From JAPLDB01 sp038206355 (GTDB lineage: Bacteria > Bacteroidota > Bacteroidia > AKYH767-A > 2013-40CM-41-45): DNA of 64,000 nt. Location of the stretch: NCBI GenBank assembly GCA_038206355.1, contig JBBRAY010000001.1, positions 62,001-126,000 on the forward strand. The letters are read 5' to 3'. This document shows positions 24,593-33,482 of the stretch, in pieces. Within the stretch, counting starts at the first letter, position 1, and every line of letters begins with the position of its first letter. A program made the translations under genes and the position numbers. The notes under the pieces are model-generated. The model had not been told where the DNA came from. It made no database searches and saw only the letters and a list, made by a program, of their open reading frames with translations.

Positions 24593-26119
24593 ATGCTACT
24601 GGGTGCTGTCATAAAACAGGGTTTAAAACTTTCTCTCCGTGTTCCACGCAAAGTGAGTTCTCCTGCCCAATTGCAGAGAAGAGAGTTGAAGAAGTTATTG
24701 AAGAAAGCCGAGCTCACTTCCTTCGGTCAGCATTACCGTTTCGGGGAAATTCTAAATGATGAAAACATCGGCTCATCCTTTCGCGCAAAAGTTCCATTGC
24801 ATACCTACAATACCATGTTTGAATACTGGTGGAACCGTTGCCTGAATGAAGAAGAAAATGTTTGCTGGCCGGGCCACATAAAATATTTTGCATTGAGCAG
24901 CGGAACAAGCGAAAGTGCAAGTAAACATATTCCTGTTACACGGGATATGGTAAAAGCACTTCGCAAAGCCACCATCCGACAAATGCTTACACTGAGCAGG
25001 TATGATTTACCTCCTACTTTTTTCGAAAAAGGAATATTGTGGCTGGGAGGAAGTACACAACTGCAAAAACAGGGCGGCTATTTTGAAGGTGACGTTTCCG
25101 GTATATCAGCGAGAAAAGTTCCTGTATGGTTTCAGAAATATTACAAGCCGGGGAAAAAAATTTCCAAAGAGAACGACTGGAACGTGAAGCTTGATGAGAT
25201 CGTTAAGCAAGCCGGCCAGTGGGATATTGGGTTGATTACCGGTGTGCCGTCATGGATACAGTTGCTGATGGAAAAAGTAATTGACCATTATAAACTAAAA
25301 ACCATTCACGACATCTGGCCCAACCTTCACGTATATGCTCACGGCGGCGTTTCTTTTGAACCGTATAGGAAATCCTTTGAGAGATTTTTTGCACATCCTG
25401 TTCACTTTATTGAAATGTATCCGGCATCAGAGGGCTTCATCGCTTTTCAAACCAGCCCGGGAGTGAAATTTATGAAGCTCGTATTGAGCAACGGAATATT
25501 TTATGAATTCATTCCGTTTGACGAAACTAATTTTGACGAAAACGGCGAGCCGCGTCCTGATGCAAAAGCTTTACTCATTAATGAGGTGGAAGAAGGAAAA
25601 GATTATGCACTCGTTATGAGTACATGTTCAGGCGCATGGCGCTACATTATCGGCGACACCATACGTTTTACAGATGCAAAAAAAGCCGAGATCATTATCA
25701 GCGGGCGAACAAAACATTTCCTTAGCATGGTAGGCGAACACCTCAGCGTTGACAATATGAACAGGGCAGTTGAAATGCTGAGTAGTGAATTCCAGATTGA
25801 AATTCCTGAATTTACAGTGACGGGTATCGCTGACAATAACCTGTTCTCCCATCAGTGGTATCTGGGAATCAAAGGTGGTAACATTGACAAAGAGCGCGCA
25901 ATTGCATTCCTTGATGCAAAGCTGTGCGCGCTCAATGACGATTATGCAGTTGAAAGAAAAAGTGCATTAAAAAATGTATTCATTACATTTATTCATCCCG
26001 ACAGATTCTATGAATTCATGCAACGGAAAGGAAAAATGGGTGGGCAGAATAAATTTCCGCGCGTGATGAAATCTGCTCAACATGAGGAATGGAAAACTTT
26101 TTTGCAACCACATTCATAA
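24593..26119 (+). CDS. GH3-family acyl-acid amido synthetase
   Basis: A 508-residue protein of the GH3 (auxin-responsive promoter) family. The ATP-binding blocks are visible: 'YFALSSGTSESASKHIPV' (about 100-117), 'FIEMYPASEGFIAFQ' (about 275-290) and 'CSGAWRYIIGDTIRFTDAK' (about 345-365). Plant GH3 enzymes adenylate carboxylic acids and join them to amino acids; bacterial members are mostly untested. A LysE-type exporter starts 51 bases downstream on the same strand, so synthesis and export of an acyl-amino acid is an attractive guess. Family firm, substrate unknown. Confidence 0.9.
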   Translation: MLLGAVIKQGLKLSLRVPRKVSSPAQLQRRELKKLLKKAELTSFGQHYRFGEILNDENIGSSFRAKVPLHTYNTMFEYWWNRCLNEEENVCWPGHIKYFALSSGTSESASKHIPVTRDMVKALRKATIRQMLTLSRYDLPPTFFEKGILWLGGSTQLQKQGGYFEGDVSGISARKVPVWFQKYYKPGKKISKENDWNVKLDEIVKQAGQWDIGLITGVPSWIQLLMEKVIDHYKLKTIHDIWPNLHVYAHGGVSFEPYRKSFERFFAHPVHFIEMYPASEGFIAFQTSPGVKFMKLVLSNGIFYEFIPFDETNFDENGEPRPDAKALLINEVEEGKDYALVMSTCSGAWRYIIGDTIRFTDAKKAEIIISGRTKHFLSMVGEHLSVDNMNRAVEMLSSEFQIEIPEFTVTGIADNNLFSHQWYLGIKGGNIDKERAIAFLDAKLCALNDDYAVERKSALKNVFITFIHPDRFYEFMQRKGKMGGQNKFPRVMKSAQHEEWKTFLQPHS

Positions 26120-26145
26120 AACACCTCCCCTTCCTTTTTACACAT

Positions 26146-26153
26146 TAGTTTTG
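26146..26153 (+). promoter_or_regulatory. -7 box before the LysE gene
   Basis: TAGTTTTG fits TAnnTTTG exactly and lies 17 bases before the ATG at 26171. No TTTG is found at the right distance upstream. If used, LysE would also be transcribed on its own. Confidence 0.3.
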
Positions 26154-26170
26154 CCACACAACACCATTAG

Positions 26171-26782
26171 ATGATTGAACCTGTTGTAACCGGTATTGGC
26201 TTCGGACTTATCCTTGCCGTGATGATAGGTCCGGTATTTTTTACCATTCTGCAAACCTCGCTGCATGAGGGTTTCAGGGCAGGAGCATTTCTGGCAACAG
26301 GTGTTTTAATCAGCGATGCATGCTGGATTTCTATCACCTATCTTTTTGCCGCGCAACTCGACCTTACCGGAGAATACAGATATTACACCGGCTGGATTGG
26401 TGGCCTTCTCCTTATTTTATTCGGGCTTTCCATGTTGCTGTCGAAGGTGAAAGTGAAAGATGTGGATGACAATAAAAGTACCGTTCATGCAAAATTTATT
26501 TTAAAAGGATTTCTGCTGAATACCTTCAACCCTGCTGTTCCCATTTTCTGGCTGGGTGCAATCAGCGTAATAAAACTCAAGGAGAATTATTCTACACTCC
26601 ATGAGGCCATTTTCTTTGGCACCGTACTAACAACAGTATTTGCAACGGATATATTTAAATCATTCATCGCCCACAGATTGAAAAAAATACTGAAACCAAT
26701 TGTGTTGCTTTGGATCAACCGCCTTGTGGGCACCATCCTTATCGTGATTGGCCTTCGGATGATCGTAAAATTATATTCCTGA
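26171..26782 (+). CDS. LysE/RhtB-family exporter
   Basis: A 203-residue membrane protein with six predicted helices. The N-terminal block 'GFGLILAVMIGPVFFTILQT' and the start of the next helix 'FRAGAFLATGVLISDACWI' are typical of LysE/RhtB exporters, as is 'FLLNTFNPAVPIFWLGA' (the N-P-x-x-x-x-F/W motif). The family exports amino acids and related small molecules across the inner membrane. Downstream of a GH3-type enzyme. Cargo not known. Confidence 0.9.
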   Translation: MIEPVVTGIGFGLILAVMIGPVFFTILQTSLHEGFRAGAFLATGVLISDACWISITYLFAAQLDLTGEYRYYTGWIGGLLLILFGLSMLLSKVKVKDVDDNKSTVHAKFILKGFLLNTFNPAVPIFWLGAISVIKLKENYSTLHEAIFFGTVLTTVFATDIFKSFIAHRLKKILKPIVLLWINRLVGTILIVIGLRMIVKLYS

Positions 26783-26801
26783 AAAGTTTTCAATAAAAAA
26801 A

Positions 26802-26827
26802 GGAATGCCGATGTAATTCAGCATTCC
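26802..26827 (-). terminator. Rho-independent terminator of the M43 protease gene
   Basis: On the minus strand GGAATGC (26827-26821) and GCATTCC (26808-26802) form a 7-bp stem with a 12-base loop, followed by a run of T's (A-run at 26795-26801 on the plus strand). It lies 25 bases after the stop at 26852 and between convergent genes. Confidence 0.7.
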
Positions 26828-26851
26828 CTTCTAAGGATAAGTATTTTAAAT

Positions 26852-28132
26852 TTATCTGTTCAATACCAGGCGTCCGGTTGAAACTGCATTTGACGTGCGT
26901 ATTTCAACGATATAAATTCCATTGGGATTGCTGCTGAGGTCAATCTTTTCTACCAGGTAAGAAAGATTTTTAGTGGTACGGCTTAATACAACTTCACCCA
27001 GTATATTGGTAACCCTAATCTGAACGTCAGTCTGGTCATTTAAGTGAGTAGTCAGCACAAATTCTCCTGCAGATGGGTTGGGATAAATTGAAAAAGGAAT
27101 CTGTCCTGATGGATTTGAAATTCCTGTAATGTCTTCACACTTCGTAGAAGTTTTAATTCCAATGCGGGGACCATTCAGTGCAGCAGTCATGCGCGTGCCT
27201 TGTCCGGCAGTAAACATATTCAAACAATTGTCATCGCCATAATCCATATAATTCACAAACATGTCTCCATTGGGGCCATTTGTACAACTGATATGAGGAA
27301 AATTAACGCAACCGTAGTTTTCAGCACCCTGATTAGGCGTGTCAGTTACATAATCACTTCCTGAGCATGCCCCACCATCATCACCCCAGATATGCCGAAG
27401 GTTCAACCAGTGACCGACTTCGTGGGTAAGTGTCCTTCCCAAGTTATAGGATGCCGTTGTACCGTGATACGTTTCCCCTCCGATGGTACCATATAAAATA
27501 ACACAACCATCCGTCGCTGCAGCACCACCCGGAAACTGTGATATGCCGATAATCTGTGTGCTTGCACCGCTAAAATTACAGACCCAAACATTCAGGTAAT
27601 TGGTACGGTCCCATGCGTCGTCACCGCCAAGTGAAGTGTATTTAATATTGTCGTTATTGATAGGATCAAATCCATTTAAAGTTGTAGACTTTCGGATTAT
27701 TCCTGTGGTAAATGCACCTCCCGGATCCTGCTGGGCAAGACAAAATTGAATATTGGTATTTGCGGCAACAGGTCTGAAAGCTGCAGGAATATTTACTGTG
27801 TCGGCATTCCACAGGCCATAATCCTTATTCAGCGTATTTACCTGATCAAATATTTTTGCATCGGAAATATTCTGCGCAGTAGTTTTATACAACACATGAA
27901 ACACTACAGGGATCGTGATAACTGCGTTCGATGTCCGCATTCCGGCCGTTTTAGTTTCATATTCTTGCGTCATTTCTTCAATGGCTTTTATTCGGGATTC
28001 AAGCGAAGGATCAGCCGCTTTTTGACGTGCGAAATATTCCATTGTGCCGCAACGGATGTGTTGCTGAGCACTGATTTGCTGAGCAGCAATCAGGAAAACT
28101 GAAACAAACATTAATGGTAGTAATTTTCTCAT
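26852..28132 (-). CDS. T9SS-sorted M43 (pappalysin-type) metalloprotease
   Basis: From the ATG at 28132 (MRKLLPLMF...) the protein has 426 residues. The frame runs back further, but residues before this Met overlap the tRNA and look non-coding. A signal peptide of about 22 residues is followed by a pro-region and the zinc site 'LTHEVGHWLNLRHIWGD' (HExxHxxxxxH, about 238-248), with the Met-turn in 'NYMDYGDD'. The C-terminal sorting domain (about 345-426) has 'FSIYPNPSAGEFVLTT' and 'NPNGIYIVEIRTSN'. Pappalysin-like proteases are secreted endopeptidases of the metzincin clan. Terminator and promoter are both visible. Assignment is firm. Confidence 0.94.
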   Translation of the reverse strand: MRKLLPLMFVSVFLIAAQQISAQQHIRCGTMEYFARQKAADPSLESRIKAIEEMTQEYETKTAGMRTSNAVITIPVVFHVLYKTTAQNISDAKIFDQVNTLNKDYGLWNADTVNIPAAFRPVAANTNIQFCLAQQDPGGAFTTGIIRKSTTLNGFDPINNDNIKYTSLGGDDAWDRTNYLNVWVCNFSGASTQIIGISQFPGGAAATDGCVILYGTIGGETYHGTTASYNLGRTLTHEVGHWLNLRHIWGDDGGACSGSDYVTDTPNQGAENYGCVNFPHISCTNGPNGDMFVNYMDYGDDNCLNMFTAGQGTRMTAALNGPRIGIKTSTKCEDITGISNPSGQIPFSIYPNPSAGEFVLTTHLNDQTDVQIRVTNILGEVVLSRTTKNLSYLVEKIDLSSNPNGIYIVEIRTSNAVSTGRLVLNR

Positions 28133-28155
28133 GGTAAATGGTAATGATTTTGAAG

Positions 28156-28163
28156 CAAAGATA
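28156..28163 (-). promoter_or_regulatory. -7 box of the M43 protease gene
   Basis: The minus strand reads TATCTTTG, an exact TAnnTTTG match, 23 bases before the ATG at 28132. A TTTG at 28191-28188 is 24 bases upstream, somewhat more than the usual 19. It supports the start chosen for the protease. Confidence 0.4.
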
Positions 28164-28210
28164 ATATTAATTTTATGGCAGGGTGTACAAAGTATCGCAG
28201 TATGCACTGG

Positions 28211-28285
28211 TGCGCTGTAGTGGGCTCGAACCACTGACCCCTGCCTTGTCGAGGCAGTGCTCTGAACCAACTGAGCTAACAGCGC
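28211..28285 (-). tRNA. tRNA-Val (anticodon GAC)
   Basis: A 75-base cloverleaf on the minus strand. Acceptor GCGCTGT/ACAGCGC, D arm GCTC...GAGC, anticodon stem CTGCC/GGCAG with loop TCGACAA (anticodon GAC), T arm AGTGG-TTCGAGC-CCACT, discriminator A. The following bases are CCA (28210-28208), so CCA may be encoded or coincidental. Position 33 is C instead of the nearly universal U. Confidence 0.88.
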
Positions 28286-28334
28286 GGGAGTGTCCGGCTG
28301 CTTAACGCAGACGGGGGGCGCAAAAATAAAAAAA

Positions 28335-28365
28335 AAAGCCTGCCACAGATTACGCGACAGGCTTT
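28335..28365 (-). terminator. Rho-independent terminator of the DNRLRE protein gene
   Basis: On the minus strand AAAGCCTG (28365-28358) pairs with CAGGCTTT (28342-28335) around a 15-base loop, and a long T-run follows. It lies 18 bases past the stop at 28383. Confidence 0.75.
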
Positions 28366-28382
28366 AAATAATGTGGAGTTTG

Positions 28383-29318
28383 CTATTCCAACAATAATTT
28401 CTCTGTAAACATTTCACCCCCTGATTTTACGATCACCATGTACAAACCTCTTGTCCAGCTTACCGTTTCAAAGCTAAACTGGTTTTTGCCTTCTTTCAAC
28501 TGGAAATTCTGATCAACCATTTCACGGCCGCTGATATCATAAATTGAAATAAACGCCTGGTCATCATCCGCTGAATTGATGGAAATATTTACCGACTCAC
28601 GTGCAGGATTAGGAAATACACTCAGTATCCGGGTATCGGTAACCGTTGCCCTATAAGGACTTGGAATAACCTGCTGGGGAGAATGCGTTGTATACGTAAC
28701 AACCAGTTTAGGACGTAGTGATGCATTGGCATGATCACTTGAGGCAAACACAAGTTTTTTATACACCGACTCACTCTGTAATTTGAGCATAAAACCAAAG
28801 TTCTGACTCGGGTCATTGATCATCTTCTGAACGAGTGTTTTGACATTGATATTTATATAATTCTGAGTGCCGGAAGTACTTCCCGGTATAGATACGCGGT
28901 TCGTACTTGTTGTTGTAGGCTGGGTATTCCATGTCACAGTGTTTTCCTGCCATGCTGATGTAACCCGTTCCAGATATGCTTTATTGCTTCCGAAAAAACC
29001 ATAATGATTTCCTTCATCACTTCCCGGTGCCCAGTAAAGTGATAACACTGCACTGGAAATTACAGTTGTTGCAGGTAGAGAACTTAAATCAAACTGAATC
29101 AGCGATCTGATTTTATGGTCGGCATTATTTTTCGTCCATGCAATCGCGCAATTTTCAGCTATCGTTCCGAAGTTGCGGGTACTATAGCCACACGGTACGC
29201 AACTAAAAAGTTCCGCATCTTTTCCGGCTGCTGCACCAGGTTGTAATGTGAGGGTGGTTTGAGCCCCTGCGGTCAGGCATATAAGAGCCGCTGCCCATGA
29301 GACAATGATCTTTTTCAT
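28383..29318 (-). CDS. T9SS-sorted DNRLRE-domain surface protein
   Basis: A 311-residue exported protein. The signal peptide (1-20, ends AGAQ) is followed by a DNRLRE-type beta-sandwich domain with 'IRSLIQFDLSSLPATTVISS', 'AVLSLYWAPG', 'AYLERVTSAWQENTVTWN' and 'FMLKLQSE'. The final 80 residues form the sorting domain ('LSVFPNPARESVNISINS', 'FISIYDISGREM'). DNRLRE domains occur in surface adhesins and carbohydrate-related proteins; no catalytic residues are expected. A terminator lies directly downstream. Confidence 0.88.
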   Translation of the reverse strand: MKKIIVSWAAALICLTAGAQTTLTLQPGAAAGKDAELFSCVPCGYSTRNFGTIAENCAIAWTKNNADHKIRSLIQFDLSSLPATTVISSAVLSLYWAPGSDEGNHYGFFGSNKAYLERVTSAWQENTVTWNTQPTTTSTNRVSIPGSTSGTQNYININVKTLVQKMINDPSQNFGFMLKLQSESVYKKLVFASSDHANASLRPKLVVTYTTHSPQQVIPSPYRATVTDTRILSVFPNPARESVNISINSADDDQAFISIYDISGREMVDQNFQLKEGKNQFSFETVSWTRGLYMVIVKSGGEMFTEKLLLE

Positions 29319-29602
29319 TTTGGTTAGAATTTATTGGTTGGTTAAAGAGACGGAACTTTATTACGGTAACGATTCAGAAAGTGTTACCGTTTGATGTTAT
29401 AATTGTCTGATGTTGGATTTTTTCATCAACTGATTGTGATATTTGTTCGGATCCACCACCGTGAAATTTTACTGATGAATAATAATAGTGACGTGAAATT
29501 ATAAAAATCAAGAGCCATTTGCAAACACATGGAAACTTTTGAATGTAATCCATATAAAGCTTTCCTTGCGACCCGGTAATTCATTCCAATAAAAAAAAAT
29601 TC

Positions 29603-30490
29603 TTGAAGATTCCCCAATCACCTGTTGTAGTTAAAATCAAAGACTCCATATTTTCTGAAAAGGGAATTTCACTTTCTGTTTTACGGCTTGATGAAATACA
29701 TCCTTTCATCAGCGGCAATAAATGGTATAAATTGAAGTATAACATTGAAGAATTTTTCCGGCTGAAGAAAGAATACCTCGTTACATTCGGAGGTGCATAT
29801 TCAAACCACATTGTCGCCACAGCTTCGGCAGGAAAGGAATATGGAATTAAAACCATTGGAATAATCAGAGGGGATGAATTAACCGAAGATTCAAATCCTT
29901 CATTGAGATTTGCTGCTCAGTGCGGGATGGAATTATTATTTGCGACACGTGATGAATACCGGCAACTGAGAAATTCCGGATTATTAAACGTAAGAATGAT
30001 CTCAGAGCTCGGAACCCAAAACTCAGAACTTTATATAATTCCGGAAGGGGGACCCAACGCCTTTGCAGTTCAGGGGTGCGCCGAAATACCGGCTTCAGTT
30101 AACAGTGATTTTGATTTCATCTGCTGTGCTTGCGGAACCGGTGCAACACTTGCAGGAATTACGACGGCTTTAAATGAAAATCAGCAAGCAATTGGTGTTT
30201 CTGTATTACATGGAGAAAAATTTCTTGAGAATAATATTTTAAAGATGAATGGTGACAAAAATAATTTCCGGCTCATACATGATTACAGTTTTGGAGGTTA
30301 TGCAAAATCAAATGACGAACTGGATTCATTCTGCAATACATTTTTACAACAACACCATCTTAAAATCGAACCCGTCTATACCGGAAAACTATTTTTCGCC
30401 CTCTACAATCTGATCAAAAAAGATTTTTTTTCCAGGGGATCAAAAATTATTGCACTTCATACCGGTGGTATCACATCATTTCCTCAATGA
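29603..30490 (+). CDS. ACC deaminase/D-cysteine desulfhydrase-like PLP enzyme
   Basis: A 295-residue fold-type II PLP enzyme. The PLP lysine lies in 'ISGNKWYKLKYN' (about Lys40), followed by 'TFGGAYSNHIVATASAGKEYG', the usual phosphate- and substrate-binding block, and 'CACGTGATLAGI' near 180. The last residues 'IIALHTGGITSF' match the family end. No ATG fits the N-terminus, so the TTG at 29603 is the likely start. The usual partner reaction is deamination of ACC or desulfhydration of D-cysteine; sequence alone cannot separate them. It appears to be monocistronic. Confidence 0.88.
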   Translation: MKIPQSPVVVKIKDSIFSEKGISLSVLRLDEIHPFISGNKWYKLKYNIEEFFRLKKEYLVTFGGAYSNHIVATASAGKEYGIKTIGIIRGDELTEDSNPSLRFAAQCGMELLFATRDEYRQLRNSGLLNVRMISELGTQNSELYIIPEGGPNAFAVQGCAEIPASVNSDFDFICCACGTGATLAGITTALNENQQAIGVSVLHGEKFLENNILKMNGDKNNFRLIHDYSFGGYAKSNDELDSFCNTFLQQHHLKIEPVYTGKLFFALYNLIKKDFFSRGSKIIALHTGGITSFPQ

Positions 30491-30516
30491 AAGCTACTCG
30501 CCGCGGTCTGTTCACC

Positions 30517-30600
30517 CAATGACTATTGACCAATGACTCAATGACGGCTGTCGGGCTGCTCTCAATGACCAATGACGGCTGCTCATGGCTGCTCTTATCA
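30517..30600. repeat. CAATGAC direct repeats
   Basis: CAATGAC occurs five times (30517, 30531, 30539, 30563, 30570), interleaved with GGCTG and GCTGCTC units. The tract fills most of the gap between the PLP enzyme and the DUF3352-like gene. It has no coding potential I can support. Confidence 0.5.
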
Positions 30601-30672
30601 ACACGCATTTGTACACAAGTAAAAGCGCCAATCCTCTTTTCCACAGAGTGAAAAAATAGCTTTGCTGAAACT

Positions 30673-33369
30673 ATGAACCGCTTTCTTGCCGCCTCTGTTA
30701 TCGGGCTGATCCTCCTTGCCATACTTGCCACAGGTGTGTATTTTTATCAGCGATACTCTATCATTTTACTCGATCCAATGAGGGCAGTACCTGCTGATGC
30801 TGCCGTTATCCTTGAGGTAAAAAATCCTGCCGAAGCATTTCAGGATTTTTTTTCGGGCCCGTTATATAAAAATATAAATGATGATCACTGGCTTGAACAG
30901 TCAGAGAAAAATTATTTACTCTTCGATTCACTCTTAAAAGAAATCGGTGATGTATCTGAAATATGGGAAGACCAGTCGCTTGTCATTTCAACACACCTCG
31001 TAAAAGCCGGAACTTTTGATTTTTTATACCTCATCAATCTTCCCAGAGGATGGACAGAACAAAAACTGAAACGGTTTATCGAAGAAGGATGGAAAATGCC
31101 TGACAGGATAAGTAAAAGAGAATATGAAAATGTAAATATCTACGAATCACGGCTGAATGATTCTACAATCTTCACTTTTGCTTCCAGTAAAAGTGTGGCT
31201 ATTTTCAGCATTTCTCCATTGCTTGTTGAACAAGCCATCCGTCAATTGAAAGATGGAAACGGAATTACACTTTCCAAAGCTTTTCTCAAAGTTGTTCCGC
31301 CCGCATACAAAAAGGCATCTATTCAGATTTATTTCAATAACCAGTCTCTGAAAGATATTGCTACCTCCCTGTCACCTGACTACAACAATGCATTTTTCAA
31401 AATGGTTGCCTCTATGGCACGCTGGAATGGCTTCACTGCCGGCAATGACGGGGGCTATCTCACCCTCACAGGAAGTACTTCTACATTTGATACCACGGGG
31501 TTTCTGTCCTTTTTCAGAAATCAGAAATCACAATCGCTGAATGTTTCTGTGATCGCCCCGAACAGAAGCGCCCTTGTTTTTGAATTCGGCCTGAGTAACT
31601 TTCCTGAATACTACAACCACCTTAAAAATAATTCCGGTTTCAGCATGCCTGAAAGTGAAAGAAAAAAAGTGCTGTCAGACCTCAATGAGAAGTTCAGCGT
31701 TTCTTTTGAACCGGCTTTTTCTTCTTGGACAGGAACTGAAATGGCATTAATCATTACAGAGCCGGCAGCAAATTATATTGATAACAATATATATGTATGC
31801 GTTAAAGCCGGCAATCCGTCGGAGGGTATTGCACAACTGGATGCTGTAAGAGATGCAGTAGCACATCATGCCGGACTCATTCCTTCGGAAGAAAAATACA
31901 GGGAACATATCATTTCAACGATCAATGTCTCAGGAGTTCTTCCACTGATTTATGGAAAATTATTTTCCGGAATTAATGGTTGCAGTTATACAATGATAAA
32001 CGGGTACATCATCTTTTCAAACAACACAGCATCACTCAAATCATTCATTGACGAAAACGAAGAAGCCAAAGTACTTTCCAAAGATGAACTGTTTCGAAAT
32101 TCATTCAAGAGAATGGGAACCACCGGAAATGCACGCCTGTATCTAAGCCCGCAATTGTCCGTCAACCTTTACCGCCCAACAGTACTGCAGTCATTTCTTT
32201 CCACGCTCTATAGCAGCAGCGGAATACATATGCAATGGGAGTATAAGGGCACCAATCTGAATTCACAAATACTTTTTGACTTCCATAAAAAAACCATGAA
32301 GGATCCTGTACTTTTCTGGTCTGTTCAACTCGATACTGTATTGTCCTCAGTTCCGGTTACAATTGAAGAAAGCGGAGGAAAAACATTTGTATATATACAA
32401 GACGAAAAAAATACGTTGTACAAACTGGATGAATCAGGCAGGATTACATGGAAGAAAAACATGGAAGAAAAAATATTATCGGAGCTTTTTCCCGTGGATA
32501 TATACCATGACGGGAGAAAGCAAATACTGTTCAACACTTCCTCAAAATTATTTTTACTGGACACGGATGGTAACAATGCCGGTCATTATCCTATTCGCCT
32601 GCCGGCAACTGCGACAAATGGATGCTCCGTAATCGCCACACCAACAAGTTATAATTTCTATGTTGCATGCAGCAATCATTACGTTTATGCCTATGAAGCC
32701 GGCGGAAAACCTGTTGTTGACTGGAATTACCTACGCACAGTAAATTTCGTAAGCAAGCCGGTTCAGACCTTTACCATTAACAGAAACTCTTACCTGGTGA
32801 TCAACCAGGACAGCGGAACAGTAATCATAACCGATAGAAAAGGGAACCTCATAAATTCATTTGAAGGTAAATTCATACAGTCGGAGAATGCAATGAGTTT
32901 TCTCTTTGACAGCGATTCAACAGGAAAAATCAAATGGGTTACCACAGATACTTCCGGAAATACTATTCTGTTTTCAAGCGATGGAACAATCAATAAATTA
33001 ATTACCGGAAAATTTACCTCCCTTCATCAGTTTAGATTTATTAATCCCAAAGGTGCCGATGATTTCAGCGTCGTTTATGTTGACGAAAGCCAATTAACAA
33101 TCTTCTCCAATGACAGGATGGATACAATAAGGAAAGATCTTTCGGGATTTAATGCACTTCAGTCAGTCATTGATTTGCCTGATGGCAGCAATGGAATGCT
33201 TTTATCAGCACAGGAAAAAGATGGATTTATTATTAAAAATTCAAAAGGAGAAACACCCAAAGGCTTTCCATTGAAAGGCAGCATAAATCCTGTAATGGCT
33301 GAATTCAGCAGATCTGTAATTATATGCGGCGGTTTAAACGGAATGCTATACTGCTACAGAACTGAGTAG
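30673..33369 (+). CDS. DUF3352-like membrane-anchored protein with propeller-like C-terminus
   Basis: An 898-residue protein with one N-terminal membrane anchor (residues 7-28) and a large outside part. Residues 30-540 resemble the DUF3352 type of Bacteroidota ('AVPADAAVILEVKNPAEAF', 'LVISTHL', 'NGCSYTMINGYIIFSNNTAS'). Residues 555-898 carry repeated strand blocks ('FVYIQDEKNTLYKLDESGRI', 'KLFLLDTDGNN', 'HYVYAYEAGGKPVVDWN') like a PQQ/WD-type propeller. No function is established. It is followed by the OmpA-like gene on the same strand; the two may be co-transcribed, although a -7 box lies between them. Confidence 0.75.
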   Translation: MNRFLAASVIGLILLAILATGVYFYQRYSIILLDPMRAVPADAAVILEVKNPAEAFQDFFSGPLYKNINDDHWLEQSEKNYLLFDSLLKEIGDVSEIWEDQSLVISTHLVKAGTFDFLYLINLPRGWTEQKLKRFIEEGWKMPDRISKREYENVNIYESRLNDSTIFTFASSKSVAIFSISPLLVEQAIRQLKDGNGITLSKAFLKVVPPAYKKASIQIYFNNQSLKDIATSLSPDYNNAFFKMVASMARWNGFTAGNDGGYLTLTGSTSTFDTTGFLSFFRNQKSQSLNVSVIAPNRSALVFEFGLSNFPEYYNHLKNNSGFSMPESERKKVLSDLNEKFSVSFEPAFSSWTGTEMALIITEPAANYIDNNIYVCVKAGNPSEGIAQLDAVRDAVAHHAGLIPSEEKYREHIISTINVSGVLPLIYGKLFSGINGCSYTMINGYIIFSNNTASLKSFIDENEEAKVLSKDELFRNSFKRMGTTGNARLYLSPQLSVNLYRPTVLQSFLSTLYSSSGIHMQWEYKGTNLNSQILFDFHKKTMKDPVLFWSVQLDTVLSSVPVTIEESGGKTFVYIQDEKNTLYKLDESGRITWKKNMEEKILSELFPVDIYHDGRKQILFNTSSKLFLLDTDGNNAGHYPIRLPATATNGCSVIATPTSYNFYVACSNHYVYAYEAGGKPVVDWNYLRTVNFVSKPVQTFTINRNSYLVINQDSGTVIITDRKGNLINSFEGKFIQSENAMSFLFDSDSTGKIKWVTTDTSGNTILFSSDGTINKLITGKFTSLHQFRFINPKGADDFSVVYVDESQLTIFSNDRMDTIRKDLSGFNALQSVIDLPDGSNGMLLSAQEKDGFIIKNSKGETPKGFPLKGSINPVMAEFSRSVIICGGLNGMLYCYRTE

Positions 33370-33423
33370 CAACGGTTGTTAAGAGGAATTTTTATAAGAG
33401 TTAATTCAATTCCATTCTTCCTA

Positions 33424-33431
33424 TATCTTTG
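33424..33431 (+). promoter_or_regulatory. -7 box before the OmpA-like gene
   Basis: TATCTTTG is an exact TAnnTTTG match, 51 bases before the ATG at 33483. A proper -33 TTTG is not seen at the right distance. The box lies before the alternative upstream start at 33429, which favours the ATG at 33483. Confidence 0.4.
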
Positions 33432-33482
33432 TCGCATACTGACACAAATCATAAAAAGAATTACCATCGTAAATCATTAACC

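Noticed and set aside
28133..28270. 46-codon N-terminal extension of the M43 protease
   Set aside because: It crosses the promoter box and part of the tRNA-Val gene, and a clean signal peptide starts at the Met at 28132.
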